Both the position numbers and the translations under genes were made by a program. Below the pieces are notes generated by a model. It was not told where the DNA came from, did not search any database, and was given only the letters and a program-made list of their open reading frames with translations. From assembly GCA_004195035.1 (NCBI GenBank), contig SGBD01000001.1, positions 416,368-480,367 of the forward strand: a DNA stretch of 64,000 nucleotides, written 5' to 3'. This DNA is from Candidatus Acidulodesulfobacterium ferriphilum (GTDB lineage: Bacteria; SZUA-79; Acidulodesulfobacterales; Acidulodesulfobacteraceae). Of the stretch, positions 1 to 9,608 are shown one piece after another. Each line of letters opens with the position of its first letter. Position 1 is the stretch's first letter.

Positions 1-538
1 TCGCAAAACCGACAGTATCTGGAATATTCACAGTCGTGGCGCCGGCGGCTATAACCCCTTCTATTACTTCACATAAGAAATTCATATCCGTTCTTGTGGC
101 ATCTTCCGCGGAAAATTCGATGTTTTCTATAAAAGATTTTGCATATTTAACCATGGAGACGGCTTTTTCGTACAGATCCTCGCGCGTCATCTTAAGCTTA
201 TGTTTAAGGTGTATATCGGAAGTTGCGATAAAGGTATGGATAACCGGTTTTTCTGAGTATTTCACGGCGGAATAAGCCCTGTAAATATCTTTTTCATTAG
301 CTCTTGCAAGACCCGCAATTTCAACGCCTTTTATCTCCTGAGCTATTGCTTTGACAGCCTCGAAGTCGCCCTCGGAAGCTATGGGAAATCCAGCTTCAAT
401 AACATTAACTCCAAGGCGGGCAAGCTGGCGCGCTAAATTTAACTTTTCGGATGTATTCATGCTTGCGCCGGGAGATTGTTCCCCATCCCTCAAGGTCGTG
501 TCGAATATCTTTATTTTCTTAATATGTCCGTTATCCAT
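1..538 (-). CDS. leuA: 2-isopropylmalate synthase, N-terminal part (runs off the left edge)
   Basis: Condenses acetyl-CoA with 2-oxoisovalerate, the first committed step of leucine synthesis. The visible part is the N-terminal ~179 residues of the HMGL-like TIM barrel. It starts [32 protein letters not shown] is the family signature with the metal-binding Asp, followed by [12 protein letters not shown] and [15 protein letters not shown]. These motifs fit LeuA better than homocitrate or citramalate synthase, though CimA cannot be formally excluded without the C-terminus. The ATG at 538 is 21 bp downstream of the pssA stop, so it is probably the last visible gene of the ilv-psd-pssA-leuA operon. 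The 3' end lies outside the window. Confidence 0.93.
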   Translation of the reverse strand, partial: MDNGHIKKIKIFDTTLRDGEQSPGASMNTSEKLNLARQLARLGVNVIEAGFPIASEGDFEAVKAIAQEIKGVEIAGLARANEKDIYRAYSAVKYSEKPVIHTFIATSDIHLKHKLKMTREDLYEKAVSMVKYAKSFIENIEFSAEDATRTDMNFLCEVIEGVIAAGATTVNIPDTVGFA

Positions 539-559
539 AAATAGTTCCCGCAAGCTTAT

Positions 560-1366
560 TTATCCTATCTTTTTATTACTCTTCATCTTAACATTATCGA
601 TATAAAAATACAATAGGGGCGAAACGAAGGTATAGAGGAAAAAGATTACAAAAAAGGCCTCGATTGGTTTTACTATGATTATTATAATTAATAAGGAAAG
701 CAAAACCAGAATCTCGAACGGCCTTCTTTTGAAAACAGATAAATCTTTCATAGCAAAATACTTAATATTACTTATCATTAATAAACCTGTAATTATCATT
801 AAGGCAATCATAACCGTACTTATTACGGCAAAATTTAGAGAAATATCCGCCATAAAAAATATCGATGAAACAACCATGCCTGCGGCAGCAGGGGAAGGAA
901 GCCCGCTAAATTTATTGTATTCCACGGAATTTACCTGAACATTAAACCTGGCAAGTCTAAGCGCCGCACCCAAAAGATATACAAAAATAGATGCCCAGCC
1001 GAGTCTTCCATAGACAAAAAGCTGCCACTTAAACAATAATATGGATGGGGCAACCCCGAATGCTATTAAGTCTGATAAGGAATCATATTCTATGCCGAAC
1101 TTAGAGCTTGAATTTGTGAGCCTTGCAACTTTCCCATCGATTCCGTCTAAAAAAATCGATACGACTATAAGCCATCCGGCGATATAAAATTTTCCGTTAA
1201 TGGAGTTTATAATCGAGTAAAAACCTGAAAAAAGAGAAAGGCTTGTTAAGAGATTGGGCAGCAAAAAAACCCCTTTTGTCATACTATCTTTGTAAATATC
1301 GGCAGCGGCATTACGGGGAGCCTTTATGCTTTTTGTCTTTAGTTTCTTATTTGCATCTATATCCAT
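560..1366 (-). CDS. pssA: CDP-diacylglycerol-serine O-phosphatidyltransferase
   Basis: Makes phosphatidylserine from CDP-diacylglycerol and serine in the inner membrane, the step before Psd. The CDP-alcohol phosphotransferase signature is intact near residues 92-118: DG-x2-AR-x8-G-x3-D-x3-D, read from DGIDGKVARLTNSSSKFG and the following DSLSD. Several hydrophobic membrane segments follow and the C-terminus is basic. The 268-aa length fits the Bacillus/deltaproteobacterial PssA type. It lies between psd and leuA on the same strand. The 208-bp gap to psd carries an inverted-repeat element, so coupling to psd may be weaker than within the ilv genes. Confidence 0.93.
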   Translation of the reverse strand: MDIDANKKLKTKSIKAPRNAAADIYKDSMTKGVFLLPNLLTSLSLFSGFYSIINSINGKFYIAGWLIVVSIFLDGIDGKVARLTNSSSKFGIEYDSLSDLIAFGVAPSILLFKWQLFVYGRLGWASIFVYLLGAALRLARFNVQVNSVEYNKFSGLPSPAAAGMVVSSIFFMADISLNFAVISTVMIALMIITGLLMISNIKYFAMKDLSVFKRRPFEILVLLSLLIIIIIVKPIEAFFVIFFLYTFVSPLLYFYIDNVKMKSNKKIG

Positions 1367-1383
1367 AAAGAATTAATAATTAA

Positions 1384-1546
1384 CCAAAATTGCCGATAGA
1401 AACTCTTAAAGCTGCTTCAAAGTTTTATAAGCACTGGATTCCCGCCTACGCGGGAATGACTTTACGGGGATTAACTTCTCACCCAACGGGTGTCATTCCC
1501 GCGTAGGCGGGAATCCAGAAAAATAATTTTCTATCGGCAATTTTGG
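1384..1546. repeat. Nested inverted-repeat element, copy 1
   Basis: An outer 19-bp perfect inverted repeat (1384-1402 with 1528-1546, CCAAAATTGCCGATAGAAA) encloses an inner 27-bp perfect inverted repeat (1434-1460 with 1492-1518). Each inner arm contains a smaller palindrome, TTCCCGCCTACGCGGGAA. The inner arms resemble the widespread ATTCCC-N8-GGGAAT type repeat. A 7-bp direct repeat, AATTAAC (1378-1384 and 1548-1554), flanks it. The element fills the psd-pssA gap. A second copy with the same plan is at 44170-44336. It could be a non-autonomous mobile element or a transcribed hairpin; no transposase is nearby. Confidence 0.85.
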
Positions 1547-1574
1547 GAATTAACGCAATATACCAAATTTGCTA

Positions 1575-2252
1575 CTATAATAATCTTCCCAGAACCGTCT
1601 TTCCCGAAAAAACCCTGTCGTTAATCCTGGCATAACTTTTAAAATCTAAGGGAAGGTACAAATCTAACCTCGAACCATATTTAATTAAACCAAACCTTTC
1701 TCCCGCGGCTATTTCGTCCCCTTCTCTAATCGTACAAACTATTCTTCTTGCAACAAGACCCGCTATCTGGACAAATGCGATTTTTGCGATTCTTCCGCCG
1801 CTAATATTCGAATTTAAAATAATCCCGTTAAATTCATTTTCCAAAGATGCCTTATCAAGATTAGCGGAAAAGAATCTTCCCTTATTATATATGATCTTTT
1901 CGACCTTTCCATTTATCGGCACCCTGTTTACATGAACATTAAAAAGCGACATAAAAATGCTTATCTTTACGGCCTCCCGATTTAAAAACCTGTCGTCAAA
2001 GACCCTTTGCATGAAAATAACCCTGCCGTCGGCAGGGCACAGTATCTCATCTTCTTTTAAAGTAGTTTTGCGCTCTGGGTCTCTAAAAAAATATATATTA
2101 AAAATAAAAAATATTAAAAATATAAGGGATAGGGATAAAAAAACATATTTTAATATTTTATCGCCAATATAAAAATATAAAATAAAAGAAACAAAAGAAA
2201 CGGACAGGGAAACTATTATAAAACCAATCCCTTCTTTTGCTATATATTTCAT
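1575..2252 (-). CDS. psd: Phosphatidylserine decarboxylase proenzyme (short type)
   Basis: Converts phosphatidylserine to phosphatidylethanolamine. At 225 aa it is the short, archaeal-type Psd. Hydrophobic segments near residues 12-55 would anchor it in the inner membrane. The conserved core FRDPERK, CPADGRV and FMSLFNVHVNRVPI is present. Near the C-terminus LIKYGSRLDLYLP carries the Gly-Ser pair at which the proenzyme self-cleaves to form the pyruvoyl group. It sits 25 bp after the ilvC stop on the same strand and is separated from pssA by an inverted-repeat element. Psd and PssA next to each other give a complete phosphatidylethanolamine branch. Confidence 0.93.
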   Translation of the reverse strand: MKYIAKEGIGFIIVSLSVSFVSFILYFYIGDKILKYVFLSLSLIFLIFFIFNIYFFRDPERKTTLKEDEILCPADGRVIFMQRVFDDRFLNREAVKISIFMSLFNVHVNRVPINGKVEKIIYNKGRFFSANLDKASLENEFNGIILNSNISGGRIAKIAFVQIAGLVARRIVCTIREGDEIAAGERFGLIKYGSRLDLYLPLDFKSYARINDRVFSGKTVLGRLL

Positions 2253-2277
2253 CCGTTGATTGCCCTTTATGATGTAA

Positions 2278-3315
<1,038 letters not shown>

Positions 3316-3349
3316 TTATCTTATTAAGTTATCTTATTAACTTGGCTTA

Positions 3350-3841
3350 TTAACTTGGCCTTCTTGCGCGCTGTATTGCTATTGCCCCCGTCATAACTAT
3401 ATCTTTTATGCCGAGCGGCCTCAAAATATCTATTAGAGATTCTATTTTCTTTTCCGAACCTGTAGCCTCAACCGTATATGAATTTCTGGAAATATCGATA
3501 ATGCGGCCGCCAAATATATCCTTGATCCTTATAATGTCGCTTTTTGTAGTTTCATCGGCGTTTACTTTTATCAAAACGGTTTGTCTGACTACCGAATCTT
3601 CATCCGTTAATTCTTGAACCTTTATCACATTTATAAGCCTGTTAAGCTGCTTTGTAATCTGCTCTAATATCTGAGTGTCTCCGGATGTGGTAATTATCAT
3701 TTTCGACTCGTTTTTTTCAAGCGTCTTTGCCACACAAATGCTATCGATATTAAACCCTCTTGCCGAAAAAAGACCCGCAACACGGGTCAACACCCCTGCT
3801 TCGTTCTCGACAAGTATTGACAAAATATGGGTTTTATCCAT
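3350..3841 (-). CDS. ilvN: Acetolactate synthase small (regulatory) subunit
   Basis: Regulatory partner of IlvB that confers valine feedback inhibition and boosts activity. The 163-aa length is typical (also called IlvH). An ACT domain occupies roughly residues 4-76: HILSILVENEAGVLTRVAGL, then GFNIDSICV. The ALS small-subunit C-terminal domain follows, with GRIIDISRNSYTVEATG. It is 44 bp downstream of ilvB and about 55 bp upstream of ilvC, matching the usual ilvB-ilvN-ilvC operon. Confidence 0.95.
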   Translation of the reverse strand: MDKTHILSILVENEAGVLTRVAGLFSARGFNIDSICVAKTLEKNESKMIITTSGDTQILEQITKQLNRLINVIKVQELTDEDSVVRQTVLIKVNADETTKSDIIRIKDIFGGRIIDISRNSYTVEATGSEKKIESLIDILRPLGIKDIVMTGAIAIQRARRPS

Positions 3842-3885
3842 AATTATTTCATCCTTTATTTATTCTTATCAAAATAATTTTTATT

Positions 3886-5604
3886 TTAAACTAATAACAT
3901 GCCCGTAATAGGGGCTCCCGGGGCAACCATGGGATAAACGCTTTCTTCCGGGGCAACAACAAAATCCATTATAACAGGTTTTTTTATGGATAACGCCTTT
4001 TTAAGAACATCTTCCACCTCATTTGGCTTGGTTGCCCTTAAACCTACGGCGCCATAAGCCTCGGCAAGCTTAACAAAATCCGGATTGACATTCATTTCGG
4101 AAAAAGAATATCTTTTTTTATAGAATAATTCCTGCCACTGCCTTATCATACCCAAAAAGTTATTATTGACTATAGCAATCTTAACGGGTAAATTATATTG
4201 AACGGCGGTGGCCAGCTCCTGAATATTCATTTGAATACTGCCGTCCCCCGCAATATCGAAAACTACCTTGTCGGGACATGCTATCTGTGCGCCTATGGCG
4301 GCTGGAAATCCATAACCCATAGTGCCAAGGCCGCCGGAGGTTAAAAATGTTCTTGGGCTATTGAATTTATAAAATTGCGCCGCCCACATTTGATTTTGAC
4401 CGACCTCGGTCGAAATGATAGCAGAACCCCCTGTAAGTTCGTATATTTTTTCGATAACATACTGGGGCTTAATTATATCGTTCATTTTATACGAAAGCGG
4501 ATGCTCGTACTTCCATATATTAATCTCTTCAAGCCATTTAAGCCTGTCGTATTGGGTGGAAGAAATTTCTTTAGATTTCGCGCTTAGCATTTCCAAAAGA
4601 CTATTTAATACGGACTTGACATCCCCTACGACGGGAATCTCAATTTTTACATTTTTGCCGATAGACGAAGGGTCGATATCGATATGGGCAAACTTTGCGT
4701 TTCTGCCGAACTCTTCAACCTTGCCCGTAACTCTGTCGTCAAATCTTGCGCCTATAGCGATAATAAAATCGGCGTTGGATATTGCCATATTTGCCGCATA
4801 AGTGCCGTGCATTCCAAGCATTCCAAAAAATAGCGAATGTTCGGACGGAAATCCGCCAAGCCCCATTAATGTCGAGGTAACCGGCAAATCAAGGAGTTCC
4901 GCTAATTCTTTAAGTTCCGCCGAGGCATTTGAACTAATAACGCCTCCGCCCACATAAAGCAAGGGTCTTTTCGCATTCAAAAGCTCTTTGACAACCTTGG
5001 AAAGCTGCACATGATGTCCGAAATATGTAGGGTTATAACCTCTGAGCTCTACGCCTTCCGGATAATCGAATTCATATACGCTTGAAGTAATATCTTTAGG
5101 AATATCGATTAATACGGGGCCCGGCCTTCCCGTGGAAGCTATATAAAAGGCCTCTTTAATAGTTCTTGCAAGATCTTTTATGTCTTTCACAAGATAGTTA
5201 TGTTTTGTGCATGGTCTCGTTATACCGACGGTATCGGCCTCCTGAAAAGCATCGTTTCCTATCAAATTAGTCGGAACCTGCCCTGTCAATATGACAATCG
5301 GCACAGAATCCATATAAGCCGTTGCAATACCTGTTATTGTATTTGTGGCGCCTGGACCCGATGTTACAAGAACAACCCCCACCTTGCCCGATGCCCTGGC
5401 ATAGCCGTCCGCCGCATGAGCTGCGCCCTGTTCATGTCTGACAAGCACATGCTTTATTTTATCTTTATAATTAAAAAGCTCGTCATATATATTTAATACC
5501 GCTCCACCTGGATAACCGAATATGGTATCCACCCCTTCCCTGATTAAACTCTCGAGAATTATTTTTGAACCTGTCATTATCTCTTTTCCGTTACCCGGCT
5601 TCAC
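3886..5604 (-). CDS. ilvB: Acetolactate synthase large (catalytic) subunit
   Basis: Thiamine-diphosphate enzyme that joins two pyruvates, or pyruvate with 2-oxobutyrate, at the head of branched-chain amino acid synthesis. The order of domains is normal: N-terminal PYR domain with [14 protein letters not shown] and the catalytic Glu in [16 protein letters not shown] (about residue 58); a central FAD-type domain; and a C-terminal PP domain with [15 protein letters not shown] and [13 protein letters not shown]. The start is GTG at 5604: it overlaps the ilvD stop as GTGA and has AAGGAGT 7-8 bases upstream. An ATG nine codons later lacks so good a ribosome site. 572 aa is the usual size. Confidence 0.96.
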   Translation of the reverse strand: MKPGNGKEIMTGSKIILESLIREGVDTIFGYPGGAVLNIYDELFNYKDKIKHVLVRHEQGAAHAADGYARASGKVGVVLVTSGPGATNTITGIATAYMDSVPIVILTGQVPTNLIGNDAFQEADTVGITRPCTKHNYLVKDIKDLARTIKEAFYIASTGRPGPVLIDIPKDITSSVYEFDYPEGVELRGYNPTYFGHHVQLSKVVKELLNAKRPLLYVGGGVISSNASAELKELAELLDLPVTSTLMGLGGFPSEHSLFFGMLGMHGTYAANMAISNADFIIAIGARFDDRVTGKVEEFGRNAKFAHIDIDPSSIGKNVKIEIPVVGDVKSVLNSLLEMLSAKSKEISSTQYDRLKWLEEINIWKYEHPLSYKMNDIIKPQYVIEKIYELTGGSAIISTEVGQNQMWAAQFYKFNSPRTFLTSGGLGTMGYGFPAAIGAQIACPDKVVFDIAGDGSIQMNIQELATAVQYNLPVKIAIVNNNFLGMIRQWQELFYKKRYSFSEMNVNPDFVKLAEAYGAVGLRATKPNEVEDVLKKALSIKKPVIMDFVVAPEESVYPMVAPGAPITGMLLV

Positions 5605-7271
5605 TTTCTTACTCCTTTATTTACAATTGCTCCTTCATCTGCCGAAGAAACCATATCGGCATATCTCGATAAATAGCCGTAATCTATTTTTTTACCCCTT
5701 GCGGGTAATTTTGATTTCCTAATGTTCAATTCTTCGGCAGATAAAAGAACATTAAGTTTCCTCTTTGGTATGTCTATTTCAATCTTATCCCCGTTATTTA
5801 TCAAAGCAATGGGTCCGCCCTCCTGCGCCTCCGGGGATATATGTCCGATACAGGGGCCGCGCGTCCCGCCCGAAAAACGGCCGTCCGTGATTAGCGCCAC
5901 TTTATCGCCAAGACCCATGCCGACAATCTGGGATGTCGGGGCAAGCATTTCTCTCATTCCCGGACCGCCTTTCGGTCCTTCATATCTTATGACGACAACA
6001 TCTCCCTCTTTAATTTTACCTTTTGAAATACTTTCCATGGCCGCTTCTTCGCTGTCAAAAACAACAGCGCTGCCTGTAAATTGCATTATATCGGGATTAA
6101 CGCCGCTTGCTTTAATTATTGCTCCATTTGGGGCTAAATTGCCGAAAAGAACGGCGATACCGCCTTCCTTTCTATATGGATTATCAATTTTTCTAATTAC
6201 TTCGTTATTTACATAATTAACGCCGGATATTATCTGCCCTATATTGCCGCCGCTAACGGTTGCCTCATTATTATTGACGATAGTTCTTAACTCGTAGAGC
6301 AGCGCAGGTATTCCGCCGGCAAAATCTAAGTCTTCGAGGAAATATTCCCCTGCAGGCCTTAAACTTGTGAGCTGAGGTGTTTTTTTTGAAATTTCGTCAA
6401 AAAGCCTTAAATCTAATTTCATTCCGGCTTCATTTGCTATAGCCAATAAATGTAAAACTGAGTTAGATGAACCGCCTAATGCCATATCGACCATGACGGC
6501 ATTTTTTAAAGCACCTAATGTTACTATGTTTCTAGGAAGTACATTTTCTTTTACTAAGTCAACCGCCCTGGCGCCGCTTTCGAAGGCAATTCGTTTTTTT
6601 ACCGCCGAACCGGCAAGCGCCGTCCCCGCGCCGGGCAAAGACATACCCATAACCTCCGTTAAGCAGGCCATAGTATTAGCCGTATATAATCCCTGACATG
6701 ACCCTTGACCCGGGCAAGCGCACATTTCCAGATCGGAAAGCTCCTGTTCCGTTATCTCGTTTACCCTGTATTTAGCCACCGCCTCAAATGTATCCCTGAC
6801 AAATGAAAGCCGTTTTCCGTGATAGTGACCGGAAAGCATAGGCCCCGCAGTAACAATTATAGATGGAATATTTAAACGCAAAGAAGCCATAAGCATTCCG
6901 GGGGTAATTTTGTCGCAATTCGTTAAAAGCACAAGACCGTCGAGACAATGCGCCTCCGCAATCGTTTCTATCATATCGGCAATAAGTTCGCGGGACGGGA
7001 GCGAATAGTGCATCCCAAAATGTCCCATGGCGATACCGTCGCAAATTCCCGGAATACCGAAAACAAACGGGTGGCCGCCGTTGCTATATACGCCGTTTTC
7101 GACAGCCTTTTCGAGATCCCTTATGCCTACATGCCCCGGAATCAAATCGGTAAAACTTGAAGCTATGCCGATAAACGGCTTCTTCATCTCGTTTTTTGTC
7201 ATGCCGGTTGCATAAAGTAAAGACCTGTGAGGAGTTCTGTCAACGCCTTCTTTAATATTTTTACTTTTCAT
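5601..7271 (-). CDS. ilvD: Dihydroxy-acid dehydratase
   Basis: Fe-S and Mg2+ dependent dehydratase giving the 2-oxo acids of valine and isoleucine. The cluster-binding cysteines are in [10 protein letters not shown] and in [43 protein letters not shown] and the C-terminal [20 protein letters not shown] complete the IlvD/Edd signature. 556 aa is normal. It is the first ilv gene in transcription order and its stop overlaps the ilvB start by 4 bp, suggesting translational coupling. I saw no attenuator or T-box in the 64 bp upstream. Confidence 0.96.
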   Translation of the reverse strand: MKSKNIKEGVDRTPHRSLLYATGMTKNEMKKPFIGIASSFTDLIPGHVGIRDLEKAVENGVYSNGGHPFVFGIPGICDGIAMGHFGMHYSLPSRELIADMIETIAEAHCLDGLVLLTNCDKITPGMLMASLRLNIPSIIVTAGPMLSGHYHGKRLSFVRDTFEAVAKYRVNEITEQELSDLEMCACPGQGSCQGLYTANTMACLTEVMGMSLPGAGTALAGSAVKKRIAFESGARAVDLVKENVLPRNIVTLGALKNAVMVDMALGGSSNSVLHLLAIANEAGMKLDLRLFDEISKKTPQLTSLRPAGEYFLEDLDFAGGIPALLYELRTIVNNNEATVSGGNIGQIISGVNYVNNEVIRKIDNPYRKEGGIAVLFGNLAPNGAIIKASGVNPDIMQFTGSAVVFDSEEAAMESISKGKIKEGDVVVIRYEGPKGGPGMREMLAPTSQIVGMGLGDKVALITDGRFSGGTRGPCIGHISPEAQEGGPIALINNGDKIEIDIPKRKLNVLLSAEELNIRKSKLPARGKKIDYGYLSRYADMVSSADEGAIVNKGVRK

Positions 7272-7335
7272 AAAATGCCGTTATATTTAATGTTAAATTA
7301 ATAAATCTTGATATAATATATTTTAAATAAATAGA

Positions 7336-7572
7336 TTACTTAACTGCAATCTTTTCCCTGACGATTTTTTTCATAATATCGTTACCGTAAAGTTTTTTTA
7401 ATTTAAGCTCCTTAATGGCTTTTTGCTCTTCGGGAGTTAAAAACGGCTTAGTGCTGTATTTATTTAATAACTTATCGATTTCGATATGCTCATTATATAT
7501 CTTTTTAAAATTTTCATCCGATGATAGAAGGGATTCTGCTACTATTCTTTCGGTTTCATCTAAAAATTGCAT
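7336..7572 (-). CDS. Small DUF465/YdcH-like protein
   Basis: A 78-residue, highly charged, helical protein. The plan is a first helix with FKKIYNEHIEIDKLL, a short turn, then a second helix with EEQKAIKELKLKKLYGNDIM. That matches the short DUF465 helical hairpins, whose function is unknown. A strong ribosome-binding site, AAGGAGG, lies 7 bases before the ATG, so I consider it a real gene. It sits between tsaB and ilvD with gaps of 72 and 64 bp, and could share their transcript. The family assignment rests on the pattern of charged and hydrophobic residues only. Confidence 0.72.
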   Translation of the reverse strand: MQFLDETERIVAESLLSSDENFKKIYNEHIEIDKLLNKYSTKPFLTPEEQKAIKELKLKKLYGNDIMKKIVREKIAVK

Positions 7573-7644
7573 AAAAAAACCTCCTTATAGTGACAATATT
7601 AATATCGTTAAACTTACAAAACTTATAATTGTTATAAATGCCTG

Positions 7645-8334
7645 CTAAAACGGCCCCTCGCTATAAACATAATATGGAGAAAGCCCTTCGGCATATTTTA
7701 AGTCGTTTTTTATTCCGCTTTCCAACGCATGCTTAGCCGCATAATACGGTATTTTTATTAAATCAAAAGGATTCAGTGAAACAATTTCCTGAAGTTCACT
7801 TTTAACTCTTTTATACCTGTCTTTTTGGTTATATCCGTAAACTAAGATTGGCGCGCTGCCAAGCCCGCTTATAAACGACTTAAGTTCTTCTAAATTAAAC
7901 TGCCCAATCTTAAGATATGGGGTAAAATTTCCATTTTTTAACATAAAAGCAGATGCATAGTATTTATTTTTCATTGCATCTTTTACGGCTACGATATATT
8001 TAGAACCTAAATTATTTTTAAAAAAGGGGTAAGCGCAGACAAATAAACTTCCAAGCCCGATTATATTTAAGCCGAGGGAGTAGGAAAGCGTTTTGGCTAT
8101 CGTAAGAGAAACCCTTACTCCCGTAAAAGAACCGGGGCCTAACGATACTACTATTCCGTTTAAGTCATTTAATTTTATGCAGGTTTTCGATAACATTGCG
8201 TCTATTTGCTTAAAAATTAATACGGAATGGTTTTCATGAAATCCGGAAATTGTTTCGGCAATCACATTAAAATTATCGCCCATTATTAATATATTTGAGT
8301 ACCCGCTTGAACTATCGATAGACAGGATAGGCAT
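7645..8334 (-). CDS. tsaB: tRNA threonylcarbamoyladenosine biosynthesis protein TsaB
   Basis: Non-catalytic partner of TsaD in making t6A at position 37 of ANN-decoding tRNAs. The ASKHA-fold N-terminus ILSIDSSSG and the diagnostic SLGPGSFTGVRVSLTIAK (about residues 66-83) are present, as is an ENHS motif near residue 34. The 229-aa length is typical. It begins 3 bp after the rseP stop, so the two are almost certainly cotranscribed. tsaD and tsaE are not in the window. Confidence 0.93.
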   Translation of the reverse strand: MPILSIDSSSGYSNILIMGDNFNVIAETISGFHENHSVLIFKQIDAMLSKTCIKLNDLNGIVVSLGPGSFTGVRVSLTIAKTLSYSLGLNIIGLGSLFVCAYPFFKNNLGSKYIVAVKDAMKNKYYASAFMLKNGNFTPYLKIGQFNLEELKSFISGLGSAPILVYGYNQKDRYKRVKSELQEIVSLNPFDLIKIPYYAAKHALESGIKNDLKYAEGLSPYYVYSEGPF

Positions 8335-8337
8335 AGT

Positions 8338-9420
8338 TTAAGTCTTTATAGTTCTAATAATGTCATTATAAGAAACAAATAATAACAGTAAAATTAACAG
8401 CGCAAAACCGACTTTAGCGGCTGTTTCCTGAAACTTAACGCTTAAAGGCTTTCTCTTAATCATCTCGATAATGGAGAATAACAAATGTCCCCCATCGAGA
8501 GCAGGGATTGGAAATAGATTTATAAGTCCTATATTCACGCTAATAAACGCTATAAAATAAAAAAAATCCGAAACTCCCATGCTTGCAGCTCTTCCTGAAA
8601 GTTGAGCTATCATTATCGGCCCTCCTAAATCGCTTGCAGGAAGTTTACCCGCAATAAGGTAAAAAAGGCTAATCATGGTTATATAAATTATAAACCAAAT
8701 TTCTTTAAGCGATGAATAAAAAGAATTAAATATATTGCTGTATTTATAATAAACGGCATTTTGCGACGGGTAAATGCCTATAATATATCTTTTTGTTTTT
8801 TGTCCGAAAACATTTAGTCCTGCGGCAACAACGGGCTTTAATTTGACGAAATAACTTTTCTTCCCCTCTTCAACGGCAAGCGTTATCGTAGTTTTACCAT
8901 ATTTTTGAATATATTTCGACAAAGACTGCCACGATTTTATCTTTGTTCCGTTAATCCCTGTTATAACATCGCCTTTTTTAAGCCCCGCTTTTGCGGCGGG
9001 ATGCCCTTTAATTACGCCGCCTATTACGGATTTTAAAACAGGCCTGCCTGCCATAAATATAATCGTAAAAATTATTAAAGCTAAAATGAAATTAAAAAAG
9101 GGACCGCAAAAGATAATAAGAAACTTTTTATACGGCGGCAAATTGCTATAAGAACGCTTTTGATCTTCGGGCGGCAATTCTTCGGAAGGGTCTTCGCCGA
9201 GAAGTTTAACATACCCCCCGAGCGGAAGGGCCGAAACGACATATTCCGTTTCCCCCACTTTTTTGCCAAATATTTTTGGACCAAAACCTAAAGAAAACTT
9301 CTCTACCTTTACCCCTAATTTTTTTGCGACAATAAAATGTCCAAACTCATGGATTAAAACAATAATGCTTATAACAATGAGAAATGCAACTACATCATAG
9401 AAAATTCCGTTAATTATCAT
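8338..9420 (-). CDS. rseP: RIP metalloprotease RseP (site-2 protease)
   Basis: Inner-membrane zinc protease that cuts within membrane-spanning segments, for example of anti-sigma factors. The zinc motif HEFGH is in the first helix (about residues 24-28). The third zinc ligand is in the C-terminal NLFPIPALDGGH. A single PDZ domain lies between, around VIKGHPAAKAGLKKGDVITG (about residues 137-156). The 360-aa, one-PDZ architecture is common outside the gammaproteobacteria, where two PDZ domains are usual. It is followed after 3 bp by tsaB. No obvious ribosome site precedes the ATG. Confidence 0.94.
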   Translation of the reverse strand: MIINGIFYDVVAFLIVISIIVLIHEFGHFIVAKKLGVKVEKFSLGFGPKIFGKKVGETEYVVSALPLGGYVKLLGEDPSEELPPEDQKRSYSNLPPYKKFLIIFCGPFFNFILALIIFTIIFMAGRPVLKSVIGGVIKGHPAAKAGLKKGDVITGINGTKIKSWQSLSKYIQKYGKTTITLAVEEGKKSYFVKLKPVVAAGLNVFGQKTKRYIIGIYPSQNAVYYKYSNIFNSFYSSLKEIWFIIYITMISLFYLIAGKLPASDLGGPIMIAQLSGRAASMGVSDFFYFIAFISVNIGLINLFPIPALDGGHLLFSIIEMIKRKPLSVKFQETAAKVGFALLILLLLFVSYNDIIRTIKT

Positions 9421-9487
9421 ATATTTATTTTATTTTATTTTAAATTTACTTATAACCTCCCGATTCCGGCATCTTAAAATCGTCTGA

Positions 9488-9598
9488 GGGCAGATTTGAA
9501 ATATGTCCCATAATATAGATATTATTATATTGTTTTTTGCCATAAAGTGCAATTTATTTTTCGTCTTAGGGGCGGATTTGAAATATGTCCCCTAATAT
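9488..9598. repeat. Pair of REP-like direct repeats
   Basis: Two near-identical ~29-bp units, 9488-9516 and 9569-9598, share the core GATTTGAAATATGTCCC followed by TAATAT and lie 81 bp apart. Each unit is an imperfect palindrome framed by GGGC/GGGG and CCC/CCCC. They occupy most of the 188-bp gap between pheT and rseP. The shape resembles REP sequences mobilised by RAYT/TnpA-REP transposases, but no such transposase is in the window. Apart from these units I see nothing else in the gap. Confidence 0.7.
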
Positions 9599-9608
9599 CA
9601 TACCGGTT

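Noticed and set aside
4415-4801. 128-aa plus-strand open frame
   Set aside because: Antisense to the ilvB catalytic region; no independent support.
5722-6216. 164-aa plus-strand open frame
   Set aside because: Lies fully antisense to ilvD, whose motifs are intact; composition reflects the opposite-strand codons.
7573-7644. Leader or T-box regulating the ilv operon
   Set aside because: No T-box sequence, leader peptide with Ile/Val/Leu run, or attenuator stem was found here or in the 64 bp before ilvD.
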